From: Acanthococcus lagerstroemiae
Taxonomy: Eukaryota > Arthropoda > Insecta > Hemiptera > Eriococcidae
Length of the DNA stretch: 64,000 nucleotides
Reading direction: 5' to 3'
Assembly: GCA_031841125.1 (NCBI GenBank)
Contig: CM063108.1
Coordinates: 4,040,183-4,104,182, forward strand
Within the stretch, counting starts at the first letter, position 1; each line of letters begins with the position of its first letter. Shown here piece after piece: positions 34,176 through 45,400 of this stretch. The notes below the pieces were generated by a model, which was not told the DNA's origin, did no database searches, and worked only from the letters and a program-made list of their open reading frames with translations. The position numbers and the translations under genes are program-made.

Positions 34176-35726
34176 ATGTTTTTAGATAGAATATTCAAAT
34201 TTCCAACCTCTAAAACTAAACGTATATGTGCTGTTGTAATTGTATTATCGGTAGTCGGTGTAGTGCACTATAATGTTGAGATATTTTCCACTACCTCAAA
34301 AGTGATGTATGGATCGATTCTTCCAAAATGGTATAGTGTCAATCTCTCTGTTGGTAGACCACGATTCTTCTCGCCACAAGATGCATTCAAGGAGGTTCCA
34401 AATTTACCAACTGCCTATTTGGACCCGATGTTTAACAGAATCAAGTACCGTGTGAACGAGACTTGCGCACAATATCCAGATGTGTTCAAGTTATCGTTTC
34501 ACAACCTGTACTGGCAGTCATTTCGCTTATCCTCAAATACTTGGTATTTGTTCTCAGCTTATTACGAGAACCGTCCGCTGAGTGATGTGAAGCCTGCGGT
34601 CAGAGTGTTAGTAGCAATTAATCGCTTTAATCAAAAGACACCATTTTGCCAACTTTGGTACCGGAGACAACAGCGGCCTGTAATTGTTCGAGTTGCTCGA
34701 TCTGAGCCTGTCTGGAAGCATTTTTCGATACTAAAGAAATATGTGGATGAAATAGAAGAGATTTTTATGATCACGTGCCCTATACCAGCGACACATGCAT
34801 CGCTTGTTCCTGATTCGGTGTCACTGGTCGAACATAAATGTGACACTGCCAGAAATCATTTGAAAGTGATCTACAACAAGGCTAAGAAAAAACGAGATTT
34901 CGCTGTTTGCGCGACACCTCTCAATTTCATCGGCGTGGACTATTCGGTCAGATTTGTCGAGTGGATTGAAATGGTACACTTACTGGGCGCGGATAAAATA
35001 TTCTTGTATTACCTTCATCATCACAGGAATGTTTCCAAAGTTCTAAAGCACTATGAAGAAAAAGGCTTAGTTCAGTCAACACACTTTTCTTTAGCTGGTG
35101 GTCAGCCAAATTTGCCGCTTCTTCAGAATTTATACTTACATGGTGTGGGTGAATACGTAACAAATCAACTATTAGTCCAACAGGACTGTTTGTACCGGAA
35201 CATGTATAATTATGAATACATCGCGATTATGGACATAGATGAGATGATAATGCCACTGGCAGCGAGCACCTGGAAAGATCTGCTGAAAGATGTGCCACAG
35301 TATTGGAGGAAACAGGCGACTTCCTTTTGCGTCGTGAATTACTGGTTTTACGACGATGACACATATCCGAGTCAGAATTATTCGGATGTGCCGTTTTACC
35401 TTCACATGTTAAAGCATGTGCACAGGACCAATACGGTGGAAATGGGACAGGGTAAGTACCCCATACACGTGAAATGTTTCCATGTTCCCGAAAAGATCAA
35501 AATCGAAGGAAATCACAGACCTATATCCTGTTTTGGTGGCTGTAAAACGTATTTGTTTCCCCCTATGAAAGGTCAGTTACAGCACTATTGTGACCAGCAA
35601 ATCAGTAACCGTTGTTCTGGGAAAGAGAATATAAGTGTTCTAGATACAAATATTTGGCGATATAAGACCGCGTTAATCGAAAAAGTGTTGCCTACTTTAA
35701 ATAAACTTGGTTTTCTCAATTTATAG
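34176..35726 (+). CDS. GT92 (DUF23) family glycosyltransferase, copy B
   Basis: A single-exon frame of 516 residues, colinear with copy A over its whole length. KTKRICAVVIVLSVVGVVHY forms the anchor. FVEWIEMVHLLGADKIFLYY and the MDIDEMIMP site (DID at 353-355) are present, as is HVKCFHVPEKIKIEG. The copies share cysteines and the final LPTLNKLGF. The ATG is in a good context (TTACCATG). It probably arose from copy A, or the reverse, by tandem duplication. It is intact, so both are likely functional. A candidate AATAAA lies about 300 bp downstream at 36025, at the edge of the poor-quality region. Confidence 0.9.
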   Translation: MFLDRIFKFPTSKTKRICAVVIVLSVVGVVHYNVEIFSTTSKVMYGSILPKWYSVNLSVGRPRFFSPQDAFKEVPNLPTAYLDPMFNRIKYRVNETCAQYPDVFKLSFHNLYWQSFRLSSNTWYLFSAYYENRPLSDVKPAVRVLVAINRFNQKTPFCQLWYRRQQRPVIVRVARSEPVWKHFSILKKYVDEIEEIFMITCPIPATHASLVPDSVSLVEHKCDTARNHLKVIYNKAKKKRDFAVCATPLNFIGVDYSVRFVEWIEMVHLLGADKIFLYYLHHHRNVSKVLKHYEEKGLVQSTHFSLAGGQPNLPLLQNLYLHGVGEYVTNQLLVQQDCLYRNMYNYEYIAIMDIDEMIMPLAASTWKDLLKDVPQYWRKQATSFCVVNYWFYDDDTYPSQNYSDVPFYLHMLKHVHRTNTVEMGQGKYPIHVKCFHVPEKIKIEGNHRPISCFGGCKTYLFPPMKGQLQHYCDQQISNRCSGKENISVLDTNIWRYKTALIEKVLPTLNKLGFLNL

Positions 35727-36329
35727 CTTGTATTTCTGTATGTACGTGCCAAAGCTTCTCCATTATACGAAGCAGGATAAAGTAAGCACATGGGCGTATA
35801 CACCTTTTAGCATTTTCTGACAGACAGACATAAAAGAGCAGGACTCTTGTACATTTTTTTCTTTTATTGCTGAGCAGGTTTAACGTGAAACGAGATACTT
35901 AACAGTGGTCCGAGACCACAAAAGCGCCCGGACTACCAAAATAACTGAGGATGAAGTAGAGACATAATAACGTTAGGATGCACAGTCTCCAACGGTAGGA
36001 CGGCGCTCCATTTATTCACACCCTAATAAATAAACCGCAACAATATTAAAGGGGGAAAATAAAAAAAAGGGAACCCAAAAGACACAACCAAAAAACCCAA
36101 CTGTTTGAAATTTAAACCGTGAACACTGGATTGGTGCCTGTTTTTAAAGAACGGTCCCTTTGGGGTTTTAAAAAGAAAAGGGGGAATTTCCGGGAGAGAT
36201 ATGTGATTTTGGTACATCTTGTACTAAAGCCGCCCACTCTGAAAAGTTTTACCTTTTTTGTGGAAAAATTCAAAACTAAAACGAACCAAGCCTTAAACAC
36301 ACTTTCTATACTTTCCGTATGGGGGTTTA
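35727..36329. other. 3' flank of GT92 copy B
   Basis: Non-coding. It contains a candidate AATAAA at 36025-36030, and from about 36040 it changes into homopolymer-rich, poor-quality sequence. Confidence 0.4.
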
Positions 36330-38700
36330 AACTGGTGTTTCCCCAACATGGACTTCTTTTGCATACTTTAGCAGGGTTTGTTGGGGGGGGGGTAATCCCC
36401 CCGATTTTTTTGGGATAAAAAAACAAAATTAACCCCCCCAAAAAAAAAATTTTAAAAGGCCTAATTATATTTTTTATATTTGAAAAAAAAAAATTTTGAA
36501 ACAAATTTCCTTGATCCGGGGCTTATAGTACCATCCATCCTTTTCCGATCTTCACGGGTTTCAAAAAATAAAAATCTGAAAAAAATCCCCCCCCCCCCAA
36601 ATTTGCTATGAATGGCTAAAAAAAAAATAAAGTAAAAAAACCTTTTTCGTCAAATTTTTTTCATGGGGGAAAAATATTTATTGTTATGAAGGGCCAAATG
36701 GGCCCGGGATCGGGCCCAATACGATTTTGATCTAGTTTAGACCATTAAAAAAAAAAAATTTTTCCTTCATGTTCAAGCTTCCTTGTTTTAACAAAATTTC
36801 CTTTGTGCGAGATGGGTGGGGGGACGTAGGGCGATGAGCATCCCAAAGGGGCCCCTGAGACACGCCCCCCCGGCACCGAAACCCCCTTTCGGCATCGCTC
36901 AGTACCGTCCCCGGTTGGTTTTTCCCAAAAACGTAAAAGTCTCCTAATATGTTTTTTGGAAACTTGAGGAGTACAAATTTTATTTAGAAAATGGAATTTA
37001 CCAAAATCAACATTGGATAGTTTGTGGGGTAGTTGATCTCCCAAAAATGAAATTTTGGAAATTTAAAACCCGAAGTATGCGATACTCACAAAAAATATTT
37101 TGAAATTAAAAGGCCCAAAGGAAAGATAAATTTTTATTTTTCCGTTTAATTTAACATAAAATTTTTCTTTTGGGAAACCCCATGCTTTGCCCTTTTTTTT
37201 TCCAAATTTTGGGTCGGGGGCTTTAATTGGGAAAAAAAGGTTTAAAAAAGGCCAGCCCTTCTTTGGGGTCCCTTTTGGGTTTTTCAAGTTTTAAAAAAAG
37301 GGTTTTTTTATTGGGGAAGAACGGGGAATATAAGAAAAAATTTAAAGCTAAAAATTTTTTAGTTTTTTCAGTCAATTTTTCCCCAAAAAATGAAAAAAAA
37401 AAACCCCTTTTAATAAAGTTGGGGGTAAAGATAAAAGGGGCCTTTTAGTCACCGTTAACGGCGGATGATAGTTGAATCTCCAACGATTTAATGACCGTCA
37501 TAATGCGGAAAAACTTTTGAAATGTATTTTTTTTTTCGCATTTGGGGCTTTGAAATTTTTTAGGGAAAAAAAAAAAAATCGAAATATCCTTTTTAGTTTT
37601 TTTTCAGTTAAAAAAATAAGACCAAAAAAGGGCCCCAAAATAGTAAAAATGTATAATGCAAATCAATATGGGGATTTTTTAAAGGGAAAACTTTAATTTT
37701 GGAAAATGAAAATTTTTTAACATTTTTTTAAATGACCCAAACGGCCCAAATCTTTTTTTAATAAAAGATGAAAACCCGGGGTAATGACATTATAATTTTT
37801 TAAATGAAATGATTTCAAGGGGCGGGAAAGGTTATTTTTTAAAAGAAATTTTTTTTAAAAAGTTTTTTAAATATTCTTTAACCTTTTAAGCCCTTTTAAT
37901 TTTTTTTTGGAAGTGGGACTTTCATTTAAAACAAAAAAAATAAATTTTTGGGGGGAAAAAATTTGAAATTAAAAAGGTGGCCAAAAAGTGAAATCCCAAA
38001 ATATCGAAATATGCGGGATGAATGCGCTCTTTTACCGAATTCTGTGATTGGGAAGTCTTTGAAATTTCTCCTATACCCATGTTTAAAATTTACATTCGCA
38101 AAAAATTGGGGCCCTTTCATTCAAAAAAATTTTTTCCCAAATTTAAATTTTTAGTATCTTTTCGGGTAAATTTTGCTGTTTTTTTTTTTTTAATTTCCTG
38201 ATAAAATTTAAATGACTTAAATGACTTTTTAACATTTTGATATACTCCATTCCCCCCCCCAAAAAAAAAATCCACAAACCCTTTGGAATGTGGGTTTAAC
38301 CCTACTGAGAACAAATTACCCCCCCCCCCCCAAAGAAAAAAAAATTTCCAGCGCCCCATTTTAGGCCTTTTTAATTTTTGCAATTATAAACAGAAAAACC
38401 ATCCCAACCCATGTTTTAAAAAAATTATAATTTCATTGAATAAGTTTTTTGAAGATAAAAGGCTCCTTTAAATTTCTTACAAAAAATTTTTTATGAAGAA
38501 AAAAAAAAGGGTTTTTGTTTTTACAGGCATGGACCCTTTTTTTTTTTTTTTTTGCACAAAGGAAAAAACAACGGGGCCCAGAAAAAAGGGGAAAAAATTT
38601 TTTGGGAAATTGGAAATAAACCCCCCCCCGGGGTTTGGCATTTAAACACGGTGGGCCCCAAAAATTGGTGGGAAAGGGCCGGGGGCTTTTAAAGCACGTG
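36330..38700. repeat. Homopolymer-inflated copy (likely unpolished assembly segment)
   Basis: 36330-37335 aligns to 38980-40012 and 37925-38480 aligns to 41395-41990. In this copy homopolymers are stretched and isolated bases are lost, the profile of uncorrected long reads. Frames here are meaningless. I see no gene. Confidence 0.7.
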
Positions 38701-40029
38701 CTACGCTGTGGATTCACTCAACGAAAGAGGCGGGAATTTACTTCTAGGATGAGATGATGATGATAATGATGTACATGGCTTGTACTAGAACACGGTTCAA
38801 TCAGGGATAAGCCCGCTCCACGTCTGTACCTGATTTTAGCTCTTTTCGATTGGAAGAAGTTATAGCAAAACTGAAAACGAACTCAGTAGACCTCTAGAAC
38901 AGCTACTTTCTATACTTTGGCCAGATAGGTAAAATTTTTTAAAAAACAGGTAGCAATTTTTCCCAACATGGTACATTCTTTTAAATGCATACGTTTCACC
39001 TGGCGTCTTTGGGGGGGGGGGGGGGGGGTAATACCCCCGATTTTTTGTGGGATAGAAATAATCAAAATTACTTCCCCCTACAAAAAAAATTCAAAGGCCA
39101 ATAATTATATTTTTTATACTTGTAGTTATAAAAAATTTTTGTAAACAAAAAGTCCCTGTGGGCCCAATTAAATTCCTACCAAAAAATTAACCGCAATACA
39201 AATCACAGGGTGCTAACAAAATCAAAATTGAAAAAAAAATGCCCCCCCCCCCCCCCTTTTGCTTAAATGCGCTAAAATAATAAATAAGCAAAATACTTCT
39301 TCGTTTTAAAATTTTTCATTTTCCCCGGGGGAAAAAATAATTTCATTGTTATATGAATGACCCAAATGGGGCCCCGGATCCCCAATATAAGCCCAATGTC
39401 CGATCTTGACCTATGCTTAGACTGCTTTAAAAAAAGACAGCAAAGTTGTTCCTTCATGAAGGGAAAACGCTGTCCAATTTTTTTAATCAAGAATTATCCC
39501 TTTGGTGCAATGGGGTTGGGATATGGGAGGCACGCACCAAAAATGGCCCCCCCGGACCGCACCCCCGCACCGAAATACCCCTTTTCGGGCACCTCAGTAC
39601 CGTAGGGGGGGTTTGGTTTTTTCCAAAATAACGTTAAAGTTTTCCTAATAGTTTTTTTAACTTGGAATGTACTTTTTATTTGTCAAAGGGAATTTACCAG
39701 AAAAAACTTTGGGATTTTGTTGTAGGGGGTATTATCGACCAAAAAGTGAAATTTGGAAAATTTAGAACCGAAGTATGCAAACTCCGAAAAAAGTGTTATG
39801 TAACTTAAAGGCCCCAATGGTAAGTCAATTTTTTACATTTCATATAACTTACTCAAAAATTTTTATTGAAACCTTTTTATTTTTTATTTACCAAAATTTG
39901 GGGTCAGCTATTGGGATTGGGTTTATAGGCCCAGCCTTTTTTGTGCGCTTCCCTTATAAATTTTGAAAAAAGGAAATTTTATTAGACGATCTGAAAAAAC
40001 GGGAGCAGTATGAAAAACAAAATTTTTTA

Positions 40030-41273
40030 CCCACTCGGGTGTCTTTATAGTTTTTAAATCCGGTTTATTTGGCAGTAACAGCCCCATCAGCAGCGTGATG
40101 ACGTCATCAATATTGACCTGCTCTTGTAATGGTGTCATTATCGTCATATTATATGGCTTGCTTAGCTGTAATATCATCATCAGTTTTGTAATTGTAATTT
40201 CACTGGCAATAACATTATTTTATGAAATGTAAAAACATAGTATAGCTAACGCGGAGCGAATAATCCTTTATACAATAATTGAAATTAGAGAAATTGAGTA
40301 TTTCGGTCTCGTCATTAGGGAAGGAAGACGGATTGTTATGGCTTCTCATCCAGAGAGAAATCGAGACAAAAAGAAGGATTGGTCGGACGAGGCTTTCGTG
40401 GATGAAGAACATCCAAGAGTGATCGACCGTGGGGCAACTAGTTCGAACTTTCAAAAGTCGAAGCATATAGCTCTGGGTGTGCTCCCGCGTACATAATTTT
40501 GAAGAAAAAGAGGAAACATTATTATATTTGATTCGGTGGTGCCGTGCATAGCGCCGTGTAGGGGACCGGCATGAGCGAAACACGTGTCAGTTCAACGAGT
40601 TGGGTAGTAAAGTGGTCAGGGGGCAATGCTTCCTAGTGTTACTAAAAAATTGTTTTTATGGATAAAACTGGTTTCGAAAAAATATAATTCATTTATACAT
40701 CTCTGCTTAATAAATGCTCATAAACTTTATTTAATTCAGCGATATATTAACTTTAGTACAATATAGAGAGACTGTTGCGTTATTTGTTCAAATAATATTT
40801 GAAATTCCTGTGGGCATAACTATTCAGTCAAAAATGGAGGATCCATATTTCTTTTTTGTACATTTCAAATGCGTCTCTAACAATCGAGAGCCAACATCAC
40901 ATCTATACCTAATACTATAGAAAAACTTACAAAATAAATGACGTTATTTATTTTTACGCGAATAAAAATAATATACCTATAACGCTAGTTCTTATCGTTT
41001 TACCGAAATCTATTCCTCGAGAAAATTCCAAAAAACCATAATATTATAATTTATCGTATGTACCTTCCTTGCCAACACATTTTCTCATACTAAACATATT
41101 TCCCAACTTCTCACACACTGTCATAATAAACTCATCATTTCTTACAACTATGTACTTTTCTCAGTAATCGTACAAGTCATAGAAGTTTGATTGTGTCCAG
41201 ACACTTGACCCCAATCATTAATCTGATCCAAACTTAATGCACTGATCATATTATAATCAATTCTTCGCTCTAT
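40030..41273. repeat. Duplicated segment, copy 1
   Basis: Nearly identical to 42882-44120, starting CCCACTCGGGTGTC and ending TTCTTCGCTCTAT, with a few small indels and substitutions. It breaks off inside a coding exon. The near-identity points to a recent duplication or two haplotypes joined by the assembler. Confidence 0.9.
41148..41273 (-). pseudogene. Truncated copy of the paralogous C-terminal-domain exon
   Basis: Minus strand, ending at the TAG 41148-41150. It encodes IERRIDYNMISALSLDQIND and the rest of the tail found at 43995-44120, but it loses homology upstream of 41273, where unrelated sequence starts. It is probably part of the assembly duplication. Confidence 0.7.
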
Positions 41274-42179
41274 GTGAGGGGGAGGAGAAAGGTTATTACG
41301 TGAAAAGAACATTTTTTTCTAAAAAGTTTTCTATGATTCATTAAAACCTTTAAAGTTTCTTTTTTTTTTGGAGCGGACATCATTCCGAACAAAAAAAATA
41401 ATTTTTTTTGGGGGGAAAAAATTGAAAATTTAAAGAAATTTTTGGTGCAAAAATTTTGTAATCCCAAAAATGCAAAATTGCGGTTGAAGTCTGCTCTTTT
41501 GACTGAATTCTGTGATTCGTGAAGTCCTTTAAAACTTTCCTATCCCCATAGATAAGAATAGCATTCGCATAAAAAATTGCAGCCCTGGTCATTCTAAAGA
41601 ATTTTCCAATTCTAAATTCTTAGTATCTCTTTCAAGGTATAATTTGCTGATTCTTAAATTTTTAGATGACCATGACTGAAAATAAATGACTTAAATGACT
41701 GTTAGACACTTTGATTATTCTACACCCCCCCCCCCCAAAAAAAAAAAATCCACAAACGCCGATGAATGTAGGTTAACCCTACTGAGAACATTACACCCCC
41801 CCCCCCTCCCAAAGAAAAGAAAAAATTCCAGCGACGCCTCTGATTTTATGGCTCCTTTTGCAATTTTGCAATTATGAAAGCATGAAAGAACCATGCCAAC
41901 CCATGTATAACAAATTATAATAATACATTGAAATAGAGCAATTTTTAGACAGAGTAAAAGGCTGCCTTATTTCTTACATAATAAATTATCTGCAATGTAC
42001 TAAATGCGAAGAACGAACATGTGCACCTGTACCTATATGATATTTATGAAACGTGTTTTTCCAAAAATAGCTGGGATTATTTTTAACATATGAAATCTCA
42101 ACTTTTTTGGCCTTTATTGTTGTATCGTACAAAATAGTAAAATATTTTCAATTATTATTTCGTGCAGATTACCCTAAAC

Positions 42180-42870
42180 TCCAGCAAGACTCTTCATGGT
42201 AAAGTATGATTTGGTAGGATTTCATTAAGACTATACAAATACTGGCCATCTTAAGATCAGCGAAAACTTAACCAGGACATGCTTAAACTACAGCAGACTA
42301 CTTCAAGACTGTCTTTAGACCCCTTCCTGCGTCGCCACGCGTACCTAGACGAGGAGATGAGAAGTGAAGGAAGGAAGCGCGTCTGTCTGTGGTGCACCCG
42401 AATTCCAGATCAATGCTAGGTGAGCGTTGCTTTGGTTAGTAGAGGGTGTCCCACAGTGGCCCTGGCAGGACAGTGTAAATCCGAAGCGGAGAGGCGAAAT
42501 GGATGCTCGGACCAGTCTCAGTACGTTCCACTGGTCATTAATGCGATAGATACTCGAAAGGGTCGTTTCCAGGGCCAGGGGTGCAGTGTCTGGGTAGCCA
42601 CTTTGGCATGCGTGCATCACTATATCATGCTTCACCAAGTGAGACCTGTTAAGACTCTCAAGACTTGTAAATGCTCATTAAAACATAAGACTACATCAGG
42701 ACTTCTACAAGACTGGTCAAGGCTCTTTCAGGGCTTGTTAAAACTCCATTAATGCTTGTGGGGACTCGTTAAGATCGCTTGTGGGGATTCGGTAAGATTG
42801 ATTGAGCAAGCATTAAGACTAGCTGAAAGCTTACCAGAACTCCATTAGCATGCACTAAAATGCCAAGAGG
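42180..42870. repeat. Degenerate AAGACT-type tandem repeat, locus 2
   Basis: AAGACTCT, AAGACTTG, TTAAAACTCCATTA and similar words occur on both sides of the LINE remnant at 42345-42640, as if the remnant had inserted into the repeat. Confidence 0.5.
42345..42640 (+). mobile_element. R1-like LINE 3' remnant
   Basis: This is the reverse complement of the 31790-32050 sequence. Shared strings include GGTGTCCCACAGTGGCCCTG, TCGAAAGGGTCGTTTCCAGG and CACTTTGGCATGCGTGCATC. No intact coding remains. Confidence 0.7.
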
Positions 42871-42881
42871 ATTATTCTTAT

Positions 42882-44120
42882 CCCACTCGGGTGTCTTTAT
42901 AGTTTTTAAATCCGGTTTATTTGGCAGTAACAGCCCCATCAGCAGCGTGATGACGTCATCAATATTGACCTGCTCTTGTAATGGTGTCATTATCGTCATA
43001 TTATATGGCTTGCTTAGCTGTAATATCATCATCAGTTTTGTAATTGTAATTTCACTGGCAATAACATTATTTTATGAAATGTAAAAACATAGTATAGCTA
43101 ACGCGGAGCGAATAATCCTTTATACAATTGAAATTAGAGAAATTGAGTATTTCGGTCTCGTCATTAGGGAAGGAAGACGGATTGTTATGGCTCCTCATCC
43201 AGAGAGAAATCGAGACAAAAAGAAGGATTGGTCGGACGAGGCTTTCGTGGATGAAGAACATCCAAGAGTGATCGACCGTGGGGCAACTAGTTCGAACTTT
43301 CAAAAGTCGAAGCATATAGCTCTGGGTGTGCTCCCGCGTACATAATTTTGAAGAAAAAGTGGAAAGATTATTATATTTGATTCGGTGGTATATAGCGCCG
43401 TGTAGGGGACCGGCATGAGCGAAACACATGTCAGTTCAACGAGTTGGGTAGTAAAGTGGTCAGGGGGCAATGCTTCCTAGTGTTACTAAAAAATTGTTTT
43501 TATGGATAAAACTGGTTTCGAAAAAATATTCTTCATTTATACATCTCTGCTTAATAAATGCTCATAAACTTTATTTAATTCAGCGATATAATTAACTTTA
43601 GTACAATATAGAGAGACTGTTGCGTTATTTGTTCAAATAATATTTGAAATTCCTGTGGGCATAACTATTCAGTCAAAAATGGAGGATCAATATTTCTTTT
43701 TTGTACATTTCAAATGCGTCTCTAACAATCAAGAGCCAACATCACATCTATATCTAATACTATAGAAAAACTTACAAAATAAATGACGTTATTTATTTTT
43801 ACGCGAATAAAAATAATATACCTATAACGCTAGTTCTTATCGTTTTACCGAAATCTATTCCTCGAGAAAATTCCAAAAAAAACCATAATATTATAATTTA
43901 TCGTATGTACCTTCCTTGCCAACACATTTTCTCATACTAAACATATTTCCCAACTTCTCACACACTGTCATAATAAACTCATCATTTCTTACAACTATGT
44001 ACTTTTCTCAGTAATCATACAAGTCATAGAAGTTTGATTGTGTCCAGACACTTGACCCCAATCATTAATCTGATCCAAACTTAATGCACTGATCATATTA
44101 TAATCAATTCTTCGCTCTAT
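42882..44120. repeat. Duplicated segment, copy 2
   Basis: The partner of 40030-41273. Here the coding exon continues intact beyond the repeat edge at 44120, so this is the more complete copy. Confidence 0.9.
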
Positions 44121-44287
44121 AAGCTCTTGAGGAGATAACAATGAGTCGTGGATTGCGTGTTTGTACTTACTTCGTGAAAATCTTCTCACACCCACGTCCA
44201 AAAGTACCAAGAATCCGTTCAATGAACTACTCACATCTGGAAGCGAACTAAAGGGACATACCTGCGTTGACGAGGACAGCAGAAAAC
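43995..44287 (-). CDS. Last exon of a gene sharing the ankyrin protein's C-terminal domain
   Basis: Acceptor CGGTTACAG at 44288, two bases completing a codon, then 96 residues and TAG at 43995. The core NGFLVLLDVGVRR, then YKHAIHDSLLSPQELIERRI, aligns with TGALILLDIGLRK and YKQPIHDSLLSPREIIERKI of the ankyrin protein. The last 28 residues or so differ. No ankyrin repeats are found upstream in this window, so the gene has another N-terminus, a distant one, or is a remnant. A minus-strand AATAAA lies about 200 nt past the stop (43792-43797). Confidence 0.7.
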
Positions 44288-44370
44288 CTGTAACCGAGTG
44301 TACAATCCAATGAATTAACCCTTAAAATTTTGATCAAATTATTTTAAATATCATTTTTAAATTTTAATTT

Positions 44371-44534
44371 TTTCCTCAAAACATCCTCAAGTTAAAGAAA
44401 TTTCTCAGCTTTTTGGTTTTGTGAGTTGCATATTATTTCTCATGTTATTTGGTATGCAGAATTCAAATTTTTACTCTAAAATTCAGGCTACTCAAGTGTT
44501 TCCTCAAAACATCCTCAAGTTAAAGAAATTTCTG

Positions 44535-44599
<65 letters not shown>

Positions 44600-45400
44600 T
44601 TTCATTTTATGAGTTCGTATTACTTTTAATATCATTTTGTACGCGGAATTTGAATGTTTGCTCTAAAATTCATACTAGTTAATCGTTTCCTCAGAAGACT
44701 CAAATTAAGAAATTTCTTAGTTTTTTCCATTTTGTGAGTTGCGTATTATTTCTCATATTATTTGATACGTGGAATTCGAATTTTTACTCTAGAATTCATA
44801 CTATTCAGTCGTTTCCTTGGAACATCCTCAAGTTTTTCTTTTCAGGAGTTACGATCACGTCATTTGAATGAGGAACATAAAATGAAGGACCAGCTTTAGA
44901 TATATTGAAAGCGTGAAAATGAAAGAAGGACGCTTGTCTGCCGCAAGAATATACCCATTATTCTTTTTACCATGGAAAAAGAATTCGTAAACAAAAATTA
45001 ATTACCTTCACACTATTGTAACTAAAGTAGTTTAAAAAAATATTTTTTCTCAAAAAAACAAAACAAAAAAAAACTAACAATCGGGGAAATGAATTTTTGC
45101 GGAAAATTTAAGTTCAGCGCATCAAATAAACAAAATGATGTACAATTTCTAAAATCAAAAAATTAGAGTACATCCGCAGTTTAAGGATTTTAAAGTAATT
45201 AATTGAGTGAAATTAATTTTCGACTAAAAAATCGAATATTATATTGGATTAAATAACACAGGAAATGAGATACAATTCTCAATTAGAAAAACATTTAAGT
45301 AATTCCTCAATTTGAGGATTCTCTGAGATAACGATTGAGTGAAATGAATTTTTATAAACAGATTCGAATTCAGCATTAAAAAATACTCATAGATGGATAC
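44371..45400. mobile_element. Foldback-like inverted minisatellite
   Basis: Forward units of about 127 bp start at 44371, 44499, 44686 and 44812 (TTTCCTCAAAACATCCTC... ending CTCTAAAATTCATACTA). Diverged units of the same family lie in opposite orientation at about 45070-45400, with a period of about 128-132 bp. A single-copy centre of about 220 bp separates them. Long inverted arms made of tandem units recall Foldback transposons. Confidence 0.55.
44538..44599. repeat. ATT microsatellite
   Basis: About 20 copies of TTA inside the second forward unit of the minisatellite. It accounts for the longer spacing to the next unit. Confidence 0.95.

Larger units (their letters stand above)
38980..42000. 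repeat. Second, cleaner copy of the 36.3-38.5 kb sequence
   Basis: 38980-40012 and 41395-41990 match the previous region in order and orientation. Segment 40030-41273 is inserted between them. C and G homopolymer runs remain (near 39010, 39241, 41725 and 41800). Confidence 0.7.

Noticed and set aside
36112..38717. Many short frames in the 36-39 kb region
   Set aside because: They arise from stretched homopolymers in what appears to be unpolished sequence.
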